Positions 6,962 through 15,528 of a stretch of DNA of 64,000 nt are shown one piece after another (position 1 is the first letter of the stretch; every line of letters starts with the position of its first letter). The translations under genes were made by a program, and so were the position numbers. This DNA comes from CAZNNH01 sp964574335 (GTDB taxonomy: Bacteria; Acidobacteriota; Vicinamibacteria; Fen-336), in NCBI GenBank assembly GCA_964574335.1, contig CAZNNH010000011.1, positions 1 through 64,000 of the forward strand, given 5' to 3'. Below the pieces are notes generated by a model that did no database searches, was not told the DNA's origin, and saw nothing but the letters and a program-made list of their open reading frames with translations.

Positions 6962-8595
6962 CCGGTCGCCCCGACGGTGGCGGGCACGGCGTGCCGGGTG
7001 CGGCGGCGCTCGACGCTGGCCCGGACGAAATCGGCGAACAGCGGGTGGGGCGAAAGGGGCTTGGAGCGGAACTCGGGGTGGAACTGCACGGCCACGAACC
7101 AGGGGTGGTCCGGGATCTCGGCCACCTCCGCGAACTTGCCGTCCGGCGTCTTGCCCGAGATCCGCATGCCGGAGGCCAGCAGGTGGCGCTCGAAGGCGTG
7201 GTTGAACTCGTAGCGGTGGCGGTGCCGTTCTCGGATGGCGTCCGTGCCGTAGATCCTGGCCGCCACCGATCCCTCGGCGAGCTGGCAAGGGTAGGCGCCC
7301 AGGCGCATCGTGCCACCCATCTCCTCGACGCCCAGAAGCTCCTGGAGGCGGATGATCACCTTGTGCGGCGCGTCCTTGTCGACCTCCGTCGAGTTGGCGC
7401 CCGCCAGGCCACAGACGTTGCGGGCGAACTCGGTGACCGCCCACTGGAAGCCGTAGCAGATCCCGAAGTAGGGGGTGCCGGTGCGACGGGCGAACTCGGC
7501 TGCGGCGACCATCCCCCCGGTGCCCCGGGTCCCGAAGCCGCCCGGCACCAGGATGCCGTCGAACCGGGAGAGCTTCTGGTCGGCCTGGCCCTGCTCGAGG
7601 TCCTCCGCCTCGACCCAGTGCCGCTCCACCTTGACACCCTGGGCGATCCCGCCGTGGGTCAGGGCCTCGTTCAGGCTCTTGTAGGAGTCCTCGAAGGAGA
7701 CGTACTTGCCGACGATGCCGATCACCACCTCCCCGCTGGGGCTGCGGATCCTCTCGACCAGCCGCTCCCAGTCGGTCAGGTCGCAGCCCTGGCTCTCCAG
7801 CCCCAGGGCCTCGAGGATGATGCGATCGATGCCCTCCCGGGACAGGGCCAGCGGCACCTCGTAGATCGAGGCCACGTCCTTGGCGGTGATCACCGCCTCT
7901 TCCGGGACGTCACAGTAGAGGGAGAGCTTGGCCTTGAGGTCGACGGGAAGCGGCCGGTCGGTGCGGCAAAGGAGCACGCTCGGGTGGATGCCGATGGCCC
8001 GCAGCTCCCGAACGCTGTGCTGCATCGGCTTGGTCTTGAGCTCGTGGGCGGCGGCGATGTAGGGGACCAGGGCCAGGTGCAGGAACACCGCGTTCTGGCG
8101 TCCGACGTCGCCCCGGAACTGACGCACGGCCTCCAGGAACGGCAGCCCCTCGATGTCGCCGACGGTGCCGCCGATCTCGACGATCGTCACGTCCGCATCC
8201 CCGGCGGCGGCGCGGATCGCCGCCTTGATCTCGTCGGTGATGTGGGGGATCACCTGCACCGTGCGCCCCAGGTAGTCGCCGCGCCTTTCCTTGGCGATCA
8301 CCGACCCGTAGATCCGACCGGTGGTGGTGTTCGAGGCCTGCGAGGTGACGCACTGGGTGAACCGCTCGTAGTGCCCGAGGTCCAGGTCGGTCTCGGCGCC
8401 GTCCTCCGTGACGTACACCTCGCCGTGCTGGTAGGGGCTCATGGTCCCCGGGTCGACGTTGATGTACGGGTCGCACTTCATCAGGGACACCTTGAATCCG
8501 TGCCCCTCCAGCAGGCAGCCGATCGACGCCGAGGCCAGCCCCTTGCCGAGCGAGGAGACCACGCCTCCGGTCACGAAGATGTACTTGGTCGTCAA
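6958..8595 (-). CDS. pyrG: CTP synthase
   Basis: Makes CTP from UTP, ATP and glutamine. The N-terminal synthetase domain starts KYIFVTGGVVSSLGKGLASA and includes MKCDPYINVDPGTMSPYQHGE. The C-terminal glutaminase domain has IVGKYVSFEDSYKSLNEAL, GFGTRG, the nucleophile cysteine in FGICYGFQ, and catalytic HPEF near the end. At 545 residues it is full length. It sits between kdsB, which consumes CTP to make CMP-Kdo, and kdsA, so the operon supplies both substrates of Kdo activation. Confidence 0.97.
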   Translation of the reverse strand: MTTKYIFVTGGVVSSLGKGLASASIGCLLEGHGFKVSLMKCDPYINVDPGTMSPYQHGEVYVTEDGAETDLDLGHYERFTQCVTSQASNTTTGRIYGSVIAKERRGDYLGRTVQVIPHITDEIKAAIRAAAGDADVTIVEIGGTVGDIEGLPFLEAVRQFRGDVGRQNAVFLHLALVPYIAAAHELKTKPMQHSVRELRAIGIHPSVLLCRTDRPLPVDLKAKLSLYCDVPEEAVITAKDVASIYEVPLALSREGIDRIILEALGLESQGCDLTDWERLVERIRSPSGEVVIGIVGKYVSFEDSYKSLNEALTHGGIAQGVKVERHWVEAEDLEQGQADQKLSRFDGILVPGGFGTRGTGGMVAAAEFARRTGTPYFGICYGFQWAVTEFARNVCGLAGANSTEVDKDAPHKVIIRLQELLGVEEMGGTMRLGAYPCQLAEGSVAARIYGTDAIRERHRHRYEFNHAFERHLLASGMRISGKTPDGKFAEVAEIPDHPWFVAVQFHPEFRSKPLSPHPLFADFVRASVERRRTRHAVPATVGATG

Positions 8596-8677
8596 ACGAT
8601 CCCTCCCTGGACCTCAGGTCGGAGGCTCCCGATGAGCCCCGGTGTGCCAGCGTACGGCGGTGTCACGGGCTGCGGTG

Positions 8678-9475
8678 TCATCCTCGACCTCCCGCCATCA
8701 GGGACCGCACCCGCTCCAAGTCCTCCGGCGTGTCCACCGCCGGTCCGGCCGGCCCCTGGACGCCCACCACCCGCATTCGCAGCCCGTGCTGCAGCGGCCG
8801 AAGCTGCTCGAGCTGCTCCGCCTGCTCCAGCGCCGTCGGGGCCCAACCGGTCCAGCGCTGCAACGCCTGCTGGCGATAGACGTACAGCCCGAGGTGCCGG
8901 CGGGCAAGGCCGCGCTCGATGGCGCCCTGGGCGGCGGCCTGCGGATCGTCTCCGTCGCCCCGGACGTGCGGGATCGGGGCGCGAGAGAAGTACAGGGCGT
9001 CGCCGCCCTCGTCCACGACCACCTTGACCACCGAGGCGCAGAGCAGCTCCTCCACGGTCCGGATGGGCACCGAGAGCGTCGACAAGGGCAGCTCGGGCTC
9101 GTGGAGGAGCACCTCCACCGCCGAGTCGATGTGGCCCGGGTCGAGCAGCGGCTCGTCACCCTGTACGTTGACCACGACGTCGCCTCCCAGCCGCCGCGCC
9201 GCCTCCGCCACCCGGTCCGTTCCTGAGCGGTGATCCGGCGAGGTCATCACGGCCTCCCCACCGAAGTCTCGCACCGTGGCGGCGATCCTCTCGTCGTCGG
9301 TGGCCACCGCCAACCGGTTGAGGGTTTGCGCTCGCGAGGCGCGCTCGTAGACGTGCTGGATCAGCGGTCGGCCCTGGATCGGCGAGAGAGGCTTCCCCGG
9401 CAGCCGAGTGGAGGCGAAGCGCGCCGGGATGATCGCGACGATGACCAAACGATCGGGGCCTCGTGTACGGGGCAT
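8678..9475 (-). CDS. kdsB: 3-deoxy-manno-octulosonate cytidylyltransferase (CMP-Kdo synthetase)
   Basis: Activates Kdo with CTP for transfer to lipid A. The fold begins IVAIIPARFASTRLPGKPL; VATDDERI, HRSGTDRVAEAA, VVNVQGDEPLL and HLGLYVYR are all typical of KdsB. ATG 9475 gives 265 residues. TTG 9448 would give 256, closer to family length, and a TAGGAT hexamer (9474-9479) overlaps the ATG, so the shorter form may be the real one. An 82-nt spacer separates it from pyrG. The upstream membrane-protein frame runs 115 nt into it in another frame. Confidence 0.94.
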   Translation of the reverse strand: MPRTRGPDRLVIVAIIPARFASTRLPGKPLSPIQGRPLIQHVYERASRAQTLNRLAVATDDERIAATVRDFGGEAVMTSPDHRSGTDRVAEAARRLGGDVVVNVQGDEPLLDPGHIDSAVEVLLHEPELPLSTLSVPIRTVEELLCASVVKVVVDEGGDALYFSRAPIPHVRGDGDDPQAAAQGAIERGLARRHLGLYVYRQQALQRWTGWAPTALEQAEQLEQLRPLQHGLRMRVVGVQGPAGPAVDTPEDLERVRSLMAGGRG

Positions 9476-12060
9476 CCTAGCGGGGCGCCGCCGGCCAAGT
9501 CAATTCGTACGCGGCGCCCGAAGTGAATTCGGTCGCCGCTATCAAGCGGGGGGCTCCCGCCCCCCGATCCCCCGGACCCGGCGCCTTCCGACGCCACGTC
9601 TGGCCCGACGGGCGGCGGCTGGTGCGCCGGCCCGCCGCCGACCGTTCGCCTCCCCGAGCGGGCCAGCGCCAGCGTCAGGCAGGCGGCCAGCAGGGAGACG
9701 GCCAGACCGGGGAGGAGGCCGGGCGGCCGGTAGGCGAGGACCACGTGGCTGCGGCCCGGGGGCACCCGGACCGCGCGGTGCCGGCCGTCGGCGCGGAGCA
9801 GCTCGGCCGGATCCCCGTCGACCCAGGCCCTCCACCCGTCGGCGTAGGCATCGCGCACCACCAGCACGGCGGTGGTGTCCGTCTCCGCCTTCAGCTCGAC
9901 CCGATCCGTCCCCTCCCGCAGCGAGACGACGTGTCCCGATCCCGAGACCAGGGGGGCGGCGAGGCCCTCGATGGCGGCCTCGCCAGCATCCAGGAACCCG
10001 GGGGTGGCGGCCATCGTCTCGGCGGCGACCCGATCCGCGGCGGGTCGCGCTCGCCGGGCCAGGGCGCGCAGCGGAATCGGGTCGCGGAGCGCGTACACGT
10101 TCAGGCCCAGCGGGGCGATCCGCGCTGGCGTCAACCGCTCGTCCAGCCTCAAGTCGTCGTGAGAGAGAGGGTCGAGGCTCAGCAGGTGGGTCACCCCGGC
10201 TCGGCGCAGTCGGGGGAGCAGCCGGTCGAGGTCCGTGCAGGCGGCCTGCTCAGGTGCCGAGACCCGCTCCGAGGGGACCAGCATCGTGAGGTCGCGGGTG
10301 AGGGCGCTCGGAACCCGAGCCGGAACGTTGAAGTACGGGCTCAGGATCTCGTGGTTGACGGCAAAGGTCCACACCTCGTGGCCGGCCGGCCTCGCCGCGC
10401 GAGCCCGGTGGTAGGCGAGGCTGAAGGAGGGCTCACACGTGAACACCCGCCCTCCCTCGGCACGCAGCTCCCGGACCAGAGCGGCGGTCTCGGGGGAGAG
10501 CCGATGGAACGCCGGCGTGACCGTTGGGTTGAGGCCGGCTCCGGTGCGCAACAGGTCCACGCCGAGGAGCGCCACCACGCCCACCACGGCCAGGGCCGGC
10601 CGCAGACGCCCCCATCCCGCCGCCCCGGCCAGCAGACCCACCAGCACGGCCAGGATCCCTCCCATGGCGGCGTCGCCGAGGACGTGGGCGGCGGCGCCGA
10701 TCCGGGCCCCCCCGACCAGCTCGGGTGGCAGGAGCGTCGCCAGCAGGCGGCCGAGCAGGCCCGGCGCGACGAGGGGCAGCAGCGGGGCCATCGCCAGGGT
10801 GATGCCGGGGGCCAGGGAGCAGGCCGCCAGGCGACGGAAGGCCCGCCGGCCCTGCTGGGCCAGCTTGGCGACACCGATGCCGGCCAGCAGCGAGACGGCG
10901 AGGTGCACGGTGAAGAAGGCCTTGGTGGGGAAGCGGAACTTGCGGAGCCAGGGCAGGGCGTCGACCAGGGGCGCGAGGCCGGCGAAGCGGCCCAGGCAGG
11001 CCAAGACCGCCACCGCCGCCAGGAGCAGGGCCCGGCGCGCCCACCGGTGGTCCGAGCCGGCTCCCAGGCCGGCCAGGGCCAGCGCCGTCGCGCCGAGGTA
11101 GAGGCTGGCGACGTAGGGGAACCCCAACGGGAAGAAGGACTGGCCCCAGAAACGGTCGGCCAGGCGGAAGAGGTCGCCGTAAAGGCCGCCGATCACGACC
11201 TGCAGGAACGTCACCGGGTGGACGGAATGGGCCAGCACCACGCTGGTATCGAAGCCGGTCTCCCGGGCGCTGCCTTGGACCAGTGCTCCGAGCGGCCACA
11301 GAACGAAGGCCGAGAGCCCGGCTCCCAGCACGGCGGCGGCGCACACCCGCCCGGCCCGGGCGGCGGCGCCGGCTCCCAGCGCCAGCACACCGCCGAAAAG
11401 AAGCGCCTGGAGGGCGATCTCGACGCCGGTCGTCGACAGCATCAGGGCGGTGACCGCCGCCGCGGCGGCGACCTGGCGGCGCCCGCCTTCGCCCGCCCGA
11501 ACCAGCGTCAGCACCACCAGCGGCGCCCAGGCCATGGTCTCGAAGTACACGTAGAGGTTGAGGCAGGCGAGGAAGAAGCCGCCCAGGCTGTACGTGAGCG
11601 CCGCCGCCGCCGCCGCCAATCGGCCCAGGCCGCCGCCACGCGCCAGCAGGAACATCGATAGCGCCGCCACCGGCCCATGCAGGGCCAGCAGCAGGGAGAT
11701 CCCCCACGGCGTGGGGGCGGCCGCCTGCAGCAGGTCGATCGGATAGCCGAGGGCCGGAAGCAGCAGGGCCTCGCCTTCGTGGGAGTAGGGGTTCCAGGCG
11801 CGGAGCTCTCCGAGACCAAGGCCATCGGCCACCAGCTCGCGCAACGGCAGGAACTGCCGCGAGAGATCTCGGAAGTAGAAGCTCTCTCCGGCCAGCAGGC
11901 CGCGGGCGAAGGGCAGGAACGCGCAAAACGCCACCGCCGCCACGGGGGCCAGCCGTCTCAAGACCGTGGCCGGTCGCGGGATGGCCGGCGGCTCGGTGGC
12001 GCCTTCGCCTGACCCAGGGCGGCTGGTGGCCCGTGACATCCTCGTGCGTGATTCGTCCAC
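9361..12060 (-). CDS. YfhO-family polytopic membrane protein (copy 1)
   Basis: About 900 residues with roughly a dozen membrane helices. After helix 1 comes the family signature FYFRDLSRQFLPLRE, then NPYSHEGEALLLPALGYPIDLL. A soluble C-terminal module ends in DAYADGWRAWVDGD and GRHRAVRVPPGRSHVVLAYR. YfhO proteins resemble GT-C transferases; Bacillus YfhO is needed to glycosylate lipoteichoic acid. Similarity to copy 2 at 15529 is close throughout but ends near residue 807. The last ~90 residues are low-complexity, read through a GGGGGG/CCCCCC hairpin at 9548-9565 and enter kdsB, so the true end probably lies earlier. Confidence 0.8.
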   Translation of the reverse strand: MDESRTRMSRATSRPGSGEGATEPPAIPRPATVLRRLAPVAAVAFCAFLPFARGLLAGESFYFRDLSRQFLPLRELVADGLGLGELRAWNPYSHEGEALLLPALGYPIDLLQAAAPTPWGISLLLALHGPVAALSMFLLARGGGLGRLAAAAAALTYSLGGFFLACLNLYVYFETMAWAPLVVLTLVRAGEGGRRQVAAAAAVTALMLSTTGVEIALQALLFGGVLALGAGAAARAGRVCAAAVLGAGLSAFVLWPLGALVQGSARETGFDTSVVLAHSVHPVTFLQVVIGGLYGDLFRLADRFWGQSFFPLGFPYVASLYLGATALALAGLGAGSDHRWARRALLLAAVAVLACLGRFAGLAPLVDALPWLRKFRFPTKAFFTVHLAVSLLAGIGVAKLAQQGRRAFRRLAACSLAPGITLAMAPLLPLVAPGLLGRLLATLLPPELVGGARIGAAAHVLGDAAMGGILAVLVGLLAGAAGWGRLRPALAVVGVVALLGVDLLRTGAGLNPTVTPAFHRLSPETAALVRELRAEGGRVFTCEPSFSLAYHRARAARPAGHEVWTFAVNHEILSPYFNVPARVPSALTRDLTMLVPSERVSAPEQAACTDLDRLLPRLRRAGVTHLLSLDPLSHDDLRLDERLTPARIAPLGLNVYALRDPIPLRALARRARPAADRVAAETMAATPGFLDAGEAAIEGLAAPLVSGSGHVVSLREGTDRVELKAETDTTAVLVVRDAYADGWRAWVDGDPAELLRADGRHRAVRVPPGRSHVVLAYRPPGLLPGLAVSLLAACLTLALARSGRRTVGGGPAHQPPPVGPDVASEGAGSGGSGGGSPPLDSGDRIHFGRRVRIDLAGGAPLGCPVHEAPIVWSSSRSSRRASPPLGCRGSLSRRSRADR
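9484..9565 (-). terminator. Two GC-rich hairpins between YfhO copy 1 and kdsB
   Basis: An inverted repeat GGCGCCGC/GCGGCGCC spans 9484-9518, and GGGGGG/CCCCCC with a 6-nt loop spans 9548-9565. On the minus strand the second is followed by TGATAG in a frame other than the annotated one. The G-run/C-run stem resembles the better hairpin after pilA1. No T-run follows, so a terminator or attenuator role is tentative. Confidence 0.4.
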
Positions 12061-12093
12061 CGCTCTAGCACCCCACCGCCGCCGGCCTGCTCC

Positions 12094-13047
12094 CTAGGCG
12101 CGCGGGGCACCGTCAGCGAAGCCGACCCGCTCGGCGACCAGATACAGCGGGCGCGCCTTCACCTCCTCGTAGATCCGGGCGATGTACTCGCCCACGATCC
12201 CGATGGTGGTGAGCTGGACCCCTCCGAGGAACATCACCAGCACCACCGTCGAGGCCCAGCCCCAGGGGAGCTCGATCCACCGGCTCAGGCGCAGGAAGAC
12301 CACCAGGGCGATTCCCACGAAGCCCCCGGCCGAGACCAGCAGCCCCAAGAGGAGCGCCATCTTGAGCGGCAACGTCGAGAACGAGAGGATCCCGTCGAGG
12401 CCGAGCTTGACGAGCTTGGCCAGCGAGTACTTGGAGCGGCCGCGGTGCCTTGCCGGCCGCTCGTAGGCAATCCCCTTCTGGCGCAGGCCGACCCAGCTCC
12501 GCATGCCCCGCAGGAACCGGGTCCGCTCCGGCATCGCCCGCAGTTGGTCCACCACCTCTCGATCGAGCAACGAGAAGTCGCCGCTGTCGAGCGGGATCTC
12601 GATGTCGGCGAGCAGGCGCAGCGCCCGGTAGAAGAGGTGATACACGCCGCGCTTCAGGGGCCCTTCCTCGAGCCGCAGGCGCCGTCCGAACACCACCTGG
12701 AAGCCCTGCCGCCACTCCTCCACGAACGATCGGATCAGCTCGGGGGGGTCCTGCAGGTCGGCGTCGATCAGCACCGCCGCGTCTCCCGAGCAATGGTCGA
12801 GCCCGGCGGCCAGCGCCGCCTGGTGGCCGAAGTTCCGGGTCAGCCGCAGCACCTTGATGCGGCCGTCCTGCGCCGCGGCCTGCCTGAGGTAGGCGAGCGA
12901 CCCGTCCTGGCTCCCGTCGTCGACGAACAGGATCTCGGCCTCGCAGCCCAGCTCGGCCAGGGTCGCCTGCAGGCGGGCCAGGAAGTGCGGGAGGACCGTC
13001 TCCTCGTCGAGGACCGGCACGATGACCGAGAGCTTGTGTAGTGCCAT
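12094..13047 (-). CDS. GT2 glycosyltransferase, ArnC/GtrB/DPM1-like, with C-terminal membrane anchors
   Basis: Begins LSVIVPVLDEETVLPHF and has the GT-A motifs LFVDDGSQDGS and DADLQDPPELI. Two C-terminal membrane helices (about residues 235-255 and 268-290) follow, and it ends GIVGEYIARIYEEVKARPLY, which is diagnostic of polyprenyl-phosphate hexose synthases. It is expected to move a sugar from a nucleotide donor to undecaprenyl phosphate, making the lipid-linked donors that GT-C proteins such as the nearby YfhO copies use. ATG 13047 gives 317 residues, the usual length; the open frame upstream is a shadow. Confidence 0.9.
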   Translation of the reverse strand: MALHKLSVIVPVLDEETVLPHFLARLQATLAELGCEAEILFVDDGSQDGSLAYLRQAAAQDGRIKVLRLTRNFGHQAALAAGLDHCSGDAAVLIDADLQDPPELIRSFVEEWRQGFQVVFGRRLRLEEGPLKRGVYHLFYRALRLLADIEIPLDSGDFSLLDREVVDQLRAMPERTRFLRGMRSWVGLRQKGIAYERPARHRGRSKYSLAKLVKLGLDGILSFSTLPLKMALLLGLLVSAGGFVGIALVVFLRLSRWIELPWGWASTVVLVMFLGGVQLTTIGIVGEYIARIYEEVKARPLYLVAERVGFADGAPRA

Positions 13048-13070
13048 GTGCTCCGGGACCGGTCGCGATG

Positions 13071-13613
13071 TTACTCCAGCTTCCGGACCACCCGGGCCGG
13101 GACCCCGGCCACCAGCGAGCGTTCCGGAACGTCGCGCGTGACCACGCTGCCGGCCCCCACGAACGCGCCCGCTCCGATTCTCACCCCCGAGAGTAGCGTC
13201 ACGTTGGCGCCGACGAAGGCCCCGTGCCCGATCGCCACCGGCGCGGCGGTGGGCGGGAAACGCGCCTGCAGCGGATGGTCGCGGAATCCCACGTTCATGT
13301 GGGTCAGCACCAGCACCCGTTCCGCCAGAGTGACCCGGTCCGCGAGGTGGATCTCCTCGGCCAGGTCCAGCAGGCACTCGTCGCCCAGGAAGCACTCGTC
13401 GCCCACGTGGAGGCCGGCCAGGCCTCGGCGGTACAGGTTGAAGAAGCGGACGTCGTGAAGGACCGTCTCCGACCCGATGTGTGCGCCCAGGAGCCGCAGC
13501 CAGGCCGCCCGCAGCGGCGGAAACAGTGCCAGCCGATACGGCAGCATCAGCAGAGTGGTCAGGGCGAAACGGGTCGTCTTACGCCAGCCGATCTCCCGCA
13601 GCGCCTTCAGCAT
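13071..13613 (-). CDS. Hexapeptide-repeat (LbH) acyltransferase
   Basis: The C-terminal half is a left-handed beta-helix: VAIGHGAFVGANVTLLSGVRIGAGAFVG...GSVVTRDVPERSLVAGVPARVVRK, characteristic of O-acetyl- and related acyltransferases on sugars. A hydrophobic N-terminal stretch (FALTTLLMLPYRLALFPPL) suggests peripheral membrane association. ATG 13613 overlaps the preceding GT2 stop by 7 nt (ATGCTGA), giving 180 residues. Flanking glycosyltransferases and the aminotransferase suggest it acylates an amino sugar or glycan; the acceptor cannot be read from sequence. Confidence 0.83.
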   Translation of the reverse strand: MLKALREIGWRKTTRFALTTLLMLPYRLALFPPLRAAWLRLLGAHIGSETVLHDVRFFNLYRRGLAGLHVGDECFLGDECLLDLAEEIHLADRVTLAERVLVLTHMNVGFRDHPLQARFPPTAAPVAIGHGAFVGANVTLLSGVRIGAGAFVGAGSVVTRDVPERSLVAGVPARVVRKLE

Positions 13614-14374
13614 GTGGTCCGCGAGGAGGACGACGGGAGCTCGCGGTGGAAAGCCCAGAGCTTGCGGAAGTAGGCGAGCGAATCGCTTAGCCCGCTCACC
13701 TTCGAGGTCTTGTCGAAGCGCCGGATGTAGGCGCCCGGGACCTCGACGATTCGCAGGCCGTGGCGCAGCGAGCGCACCATGAACTCGGTGTCCCAGAACC
13801 AACCTGGATCGCGGATCTCGTCGAGCACGGGGAGCAGGCGGTCGCGCCGGAAGAACTTGTAGCCGGTCTCGGTGTCGTGGAGCGGGACGTGGAGCAGCCT
13901 TTGCACCAGCCAGGAGTAGCCGCGGCTCTGCAGGTAGCGGTCCAGTGAGCGGAGCTGGAACGCGTAGATGCGCCGCACCGTCGCCACGTCCGCTCCCCGC
14001 TCGATGGCTCGGACCAACGAGGGGATGTAGCGCGAGTGGACCTCGAGGTCGACGTCCAGGTAGCCGACGATGGGTCCCAGCGCGGCGCGGAAACCGTCGC
14101 TGACGGTGGCGCCCCGGCCCAGGTTCTGTTCGTGGAACAGCACCTGGATCTCGGTGTCCGGGTGGGCCTCTACCAACGACCGGATGATCTCGCGAGTGCG
14201 GTCGCGGCTGTGGTCGTCGACGAAGACGATCTCGAAGGGGCGGCCCAGCTCGCCCAGGGTGTCGAGGATCTCCGGGAAGCTCTGCCCGAGGACCTCTTCC
14301 TCGTTGTAGCAGGCAAGCACGACGCTCACCTCGGGGCAGCCATTCCGGCCACCGGGAGGGTCGGCTCGGCTCAC
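13607..14374 (-). CDS. GT2 family glycosyltransferase (dolichol-phosphate-mannose-synthase-like)
   Basis: The 255-residue protein starts SVVLACYNEEEVLGQSFPEIL and contains IVFVDDHSRDRT, the donor-site DVDLEVHSRYI, and DTETGYKFFRRD before WDTEFMVRSLRHGLRIVEVP. No membrane helices are evident, unlike the neighbour at 12094. GTG 14374 overlaps the aminotransferase stop (GTGA), so the two are translationally coupled. It probably adds a residue to the same glycan; donor and acceptor are unknown. Confidence 0.85.
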   Translation of the reverse strand: MSRADPPGGRNGCPEVSVVLACYNEEEVLGQSFPEILDTLGELGRPFEIVFVDDHSRDRTREIIRSLVEAHPDTEIQVLFHEQNLGRGATVSDGFRAALGPIVGYLDVDLEVHSRYIPSLVRAIERGADVATVRRIYAFQLRSLDRYLQSRGYSWLVQRLLHVPLHDTETGYKFFRRDRLLPVLDEIRDPGWFWDTEFMVRSLRHGLRIVEVPGAYIRRFDKTSKVSGLSDSLAYFRKLWAFHRELPSSSSRTTC

Positions 14375-15504
14375 GGCAGGGAGCTCCTCACCGCAGACAC
14401 TACCCGCTGCACGTCGCTTTCCCGCATCTGGGCATGGAGCGGCAGCCGGAGCAGGCAACGCGCCACTCGCTCGGTGACCGGAAGGCTGGATCCGGCCGGG
14501 CCACCGAGCTTCCCACCCATCGACGACTCGTGAAGCGGGACGTAGTGGAAGGTGGCCAGGATCCCCGACGAGCGCAGGAGCTCCATGCACCGATCGCGGT
14601 CGGCCTCGGCGTCGAAGAGCAGGTGGAAGATGTGGTGGCTTGTGAGGCGGTCCGGCAGAGCCGCTGGCAGCCGCACCCGGTGGGCCTCGGCCCACTCGCC
14701 GAGCTCCTTGCGGTAGCGGGAGAAGAGTCCGGCCCGGCGCGCCTGGATCTCGTCGAGCTTGTCGAGCTGCGCGTCCAGGATCGCCGCCAGGACGTCCGAG
14801 AGCACGTAGCTGCTCCCCTCCATCACCCACGTGTACTTGTCGATCTCGCCGCGCAGGAACGCGGCGCGGTTGGTCCCCTTCTCCCGCATGATCTCAGCGT
14901 TGCGGATCAGTTCCTCGTCCTGCAGGGCCAACGCGCCTCCTTCCCCGCAGGTGATGTTCTTGGTCTCGTGGAAGCTGAAGCAGCCGGCGTCACCCAGGGT
15001 TCCGAGCGGGCGACCGGAAAGCCGGGCCCCCAGAGCGTGAGCCGCGTCCTCCACCACGCGAAGGCGATGCTGCCGGGCCAGTGCCAGCAGCCCGTCCATG
15101 TCGCAGGCCAGGCCGCCGTAGTGGACCGGGAGCAGGGCGACGGTGGCTGGGGAGATCCGCCGTTCGACGTCCCGAGGGTCGAGCCCGAGGGTAGTCTCCT
15201 CGATGTCCGCGAACACCGGACGGGCACCGACCCTGAGCACGGCGTTGGCGGTGGAGACGAACGTGAACGACGGGCAGATCACCTCGTCCCCCGTTCCGAT
15301 CCCGAGCGCCAGCAGGGCCAGCTCCATGGCGTGGGTGCACGAGGTGGTCAGCAGCACCCGCCGGGCGCCGAGCAGCGCCGCCAGCCTCCGCTCGACCTGC
15401 CGGCCGAACGGTCCGTCACCGGAAAGCTGCGAAGCGAGCGCCTTTCGCACGCGATCGAGCTCGAGCTGGTCGATCCAGGGCGACGATAGCGGGATCTTGT
15501 CCAT
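14371..15504 (-). CDS. wecE: DegT/DnrJ/EryC1/StrS sugar aminotransferase, WecE-like
   Basis: A PLP enzyme of 377 residues. LTTSCTHAMELALLALGI, CPSFTFVSTANAVLR, LPVHYGGLACDMDG, VVEDAAHALGA and the PLP-lysine segment CFSFHETKNITCGEGG follow the E. coli WecE (RffA) pattern nearly block for block, including NAEIMREKGTNR and VDKYTW. WecE converts dTDP-4-keto-6-deoxyglucose to dTDP-4-amino-4,6-dideoxygalactose (Fuc4N). It is the first gene of the four-gene sugar operon. The symbol is by resemblance; substrate specificity could differ. Confidence 0.82.
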   Translation of the reverse strand: MDKIPLSSPWIDQLELDRVRKALASQLSGDGPFGRQVERRLAALLGARRVLLTTSCTHAMELALLALGIGTGDEVICPSFTFVSTANAVLRVGARPVFADIEETTLGLDPRDVERRISPATVALLPVHYGGLACDMDGLLALARQHRLRVVEDAAHALGARLSGRPLGTLGDAGCFSFHETKNITCGEGGALALQDEELIRNAEIMREKGTNRAAFLRGEIDKYTWVMEGSSYVLSDVLAAILDAQLDKLDEIQARRAGLFSRYRKELGEWAEAHRVRLPAALPDRLTSHHIFHLLFDAEADRDRCMELLRSSGILATFHYVPLHESSMGGKLGGPAGSSLPVTERVARCLLRLPLHAQMRESDVQRVVSAVRSSLP

Positions 15505-15528
15505 GGCCGCGGCGGTGGTGGCGCGAGT

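Noticed and set aside
9361..9475. Genuine 115-nt coding overlap between YfhO copy 1 and kdsB
   Set aside because: The overlapping tail has no similarity to the paralogue and is low-complexity, so it is more likely run-on reading than a conserved overlap.
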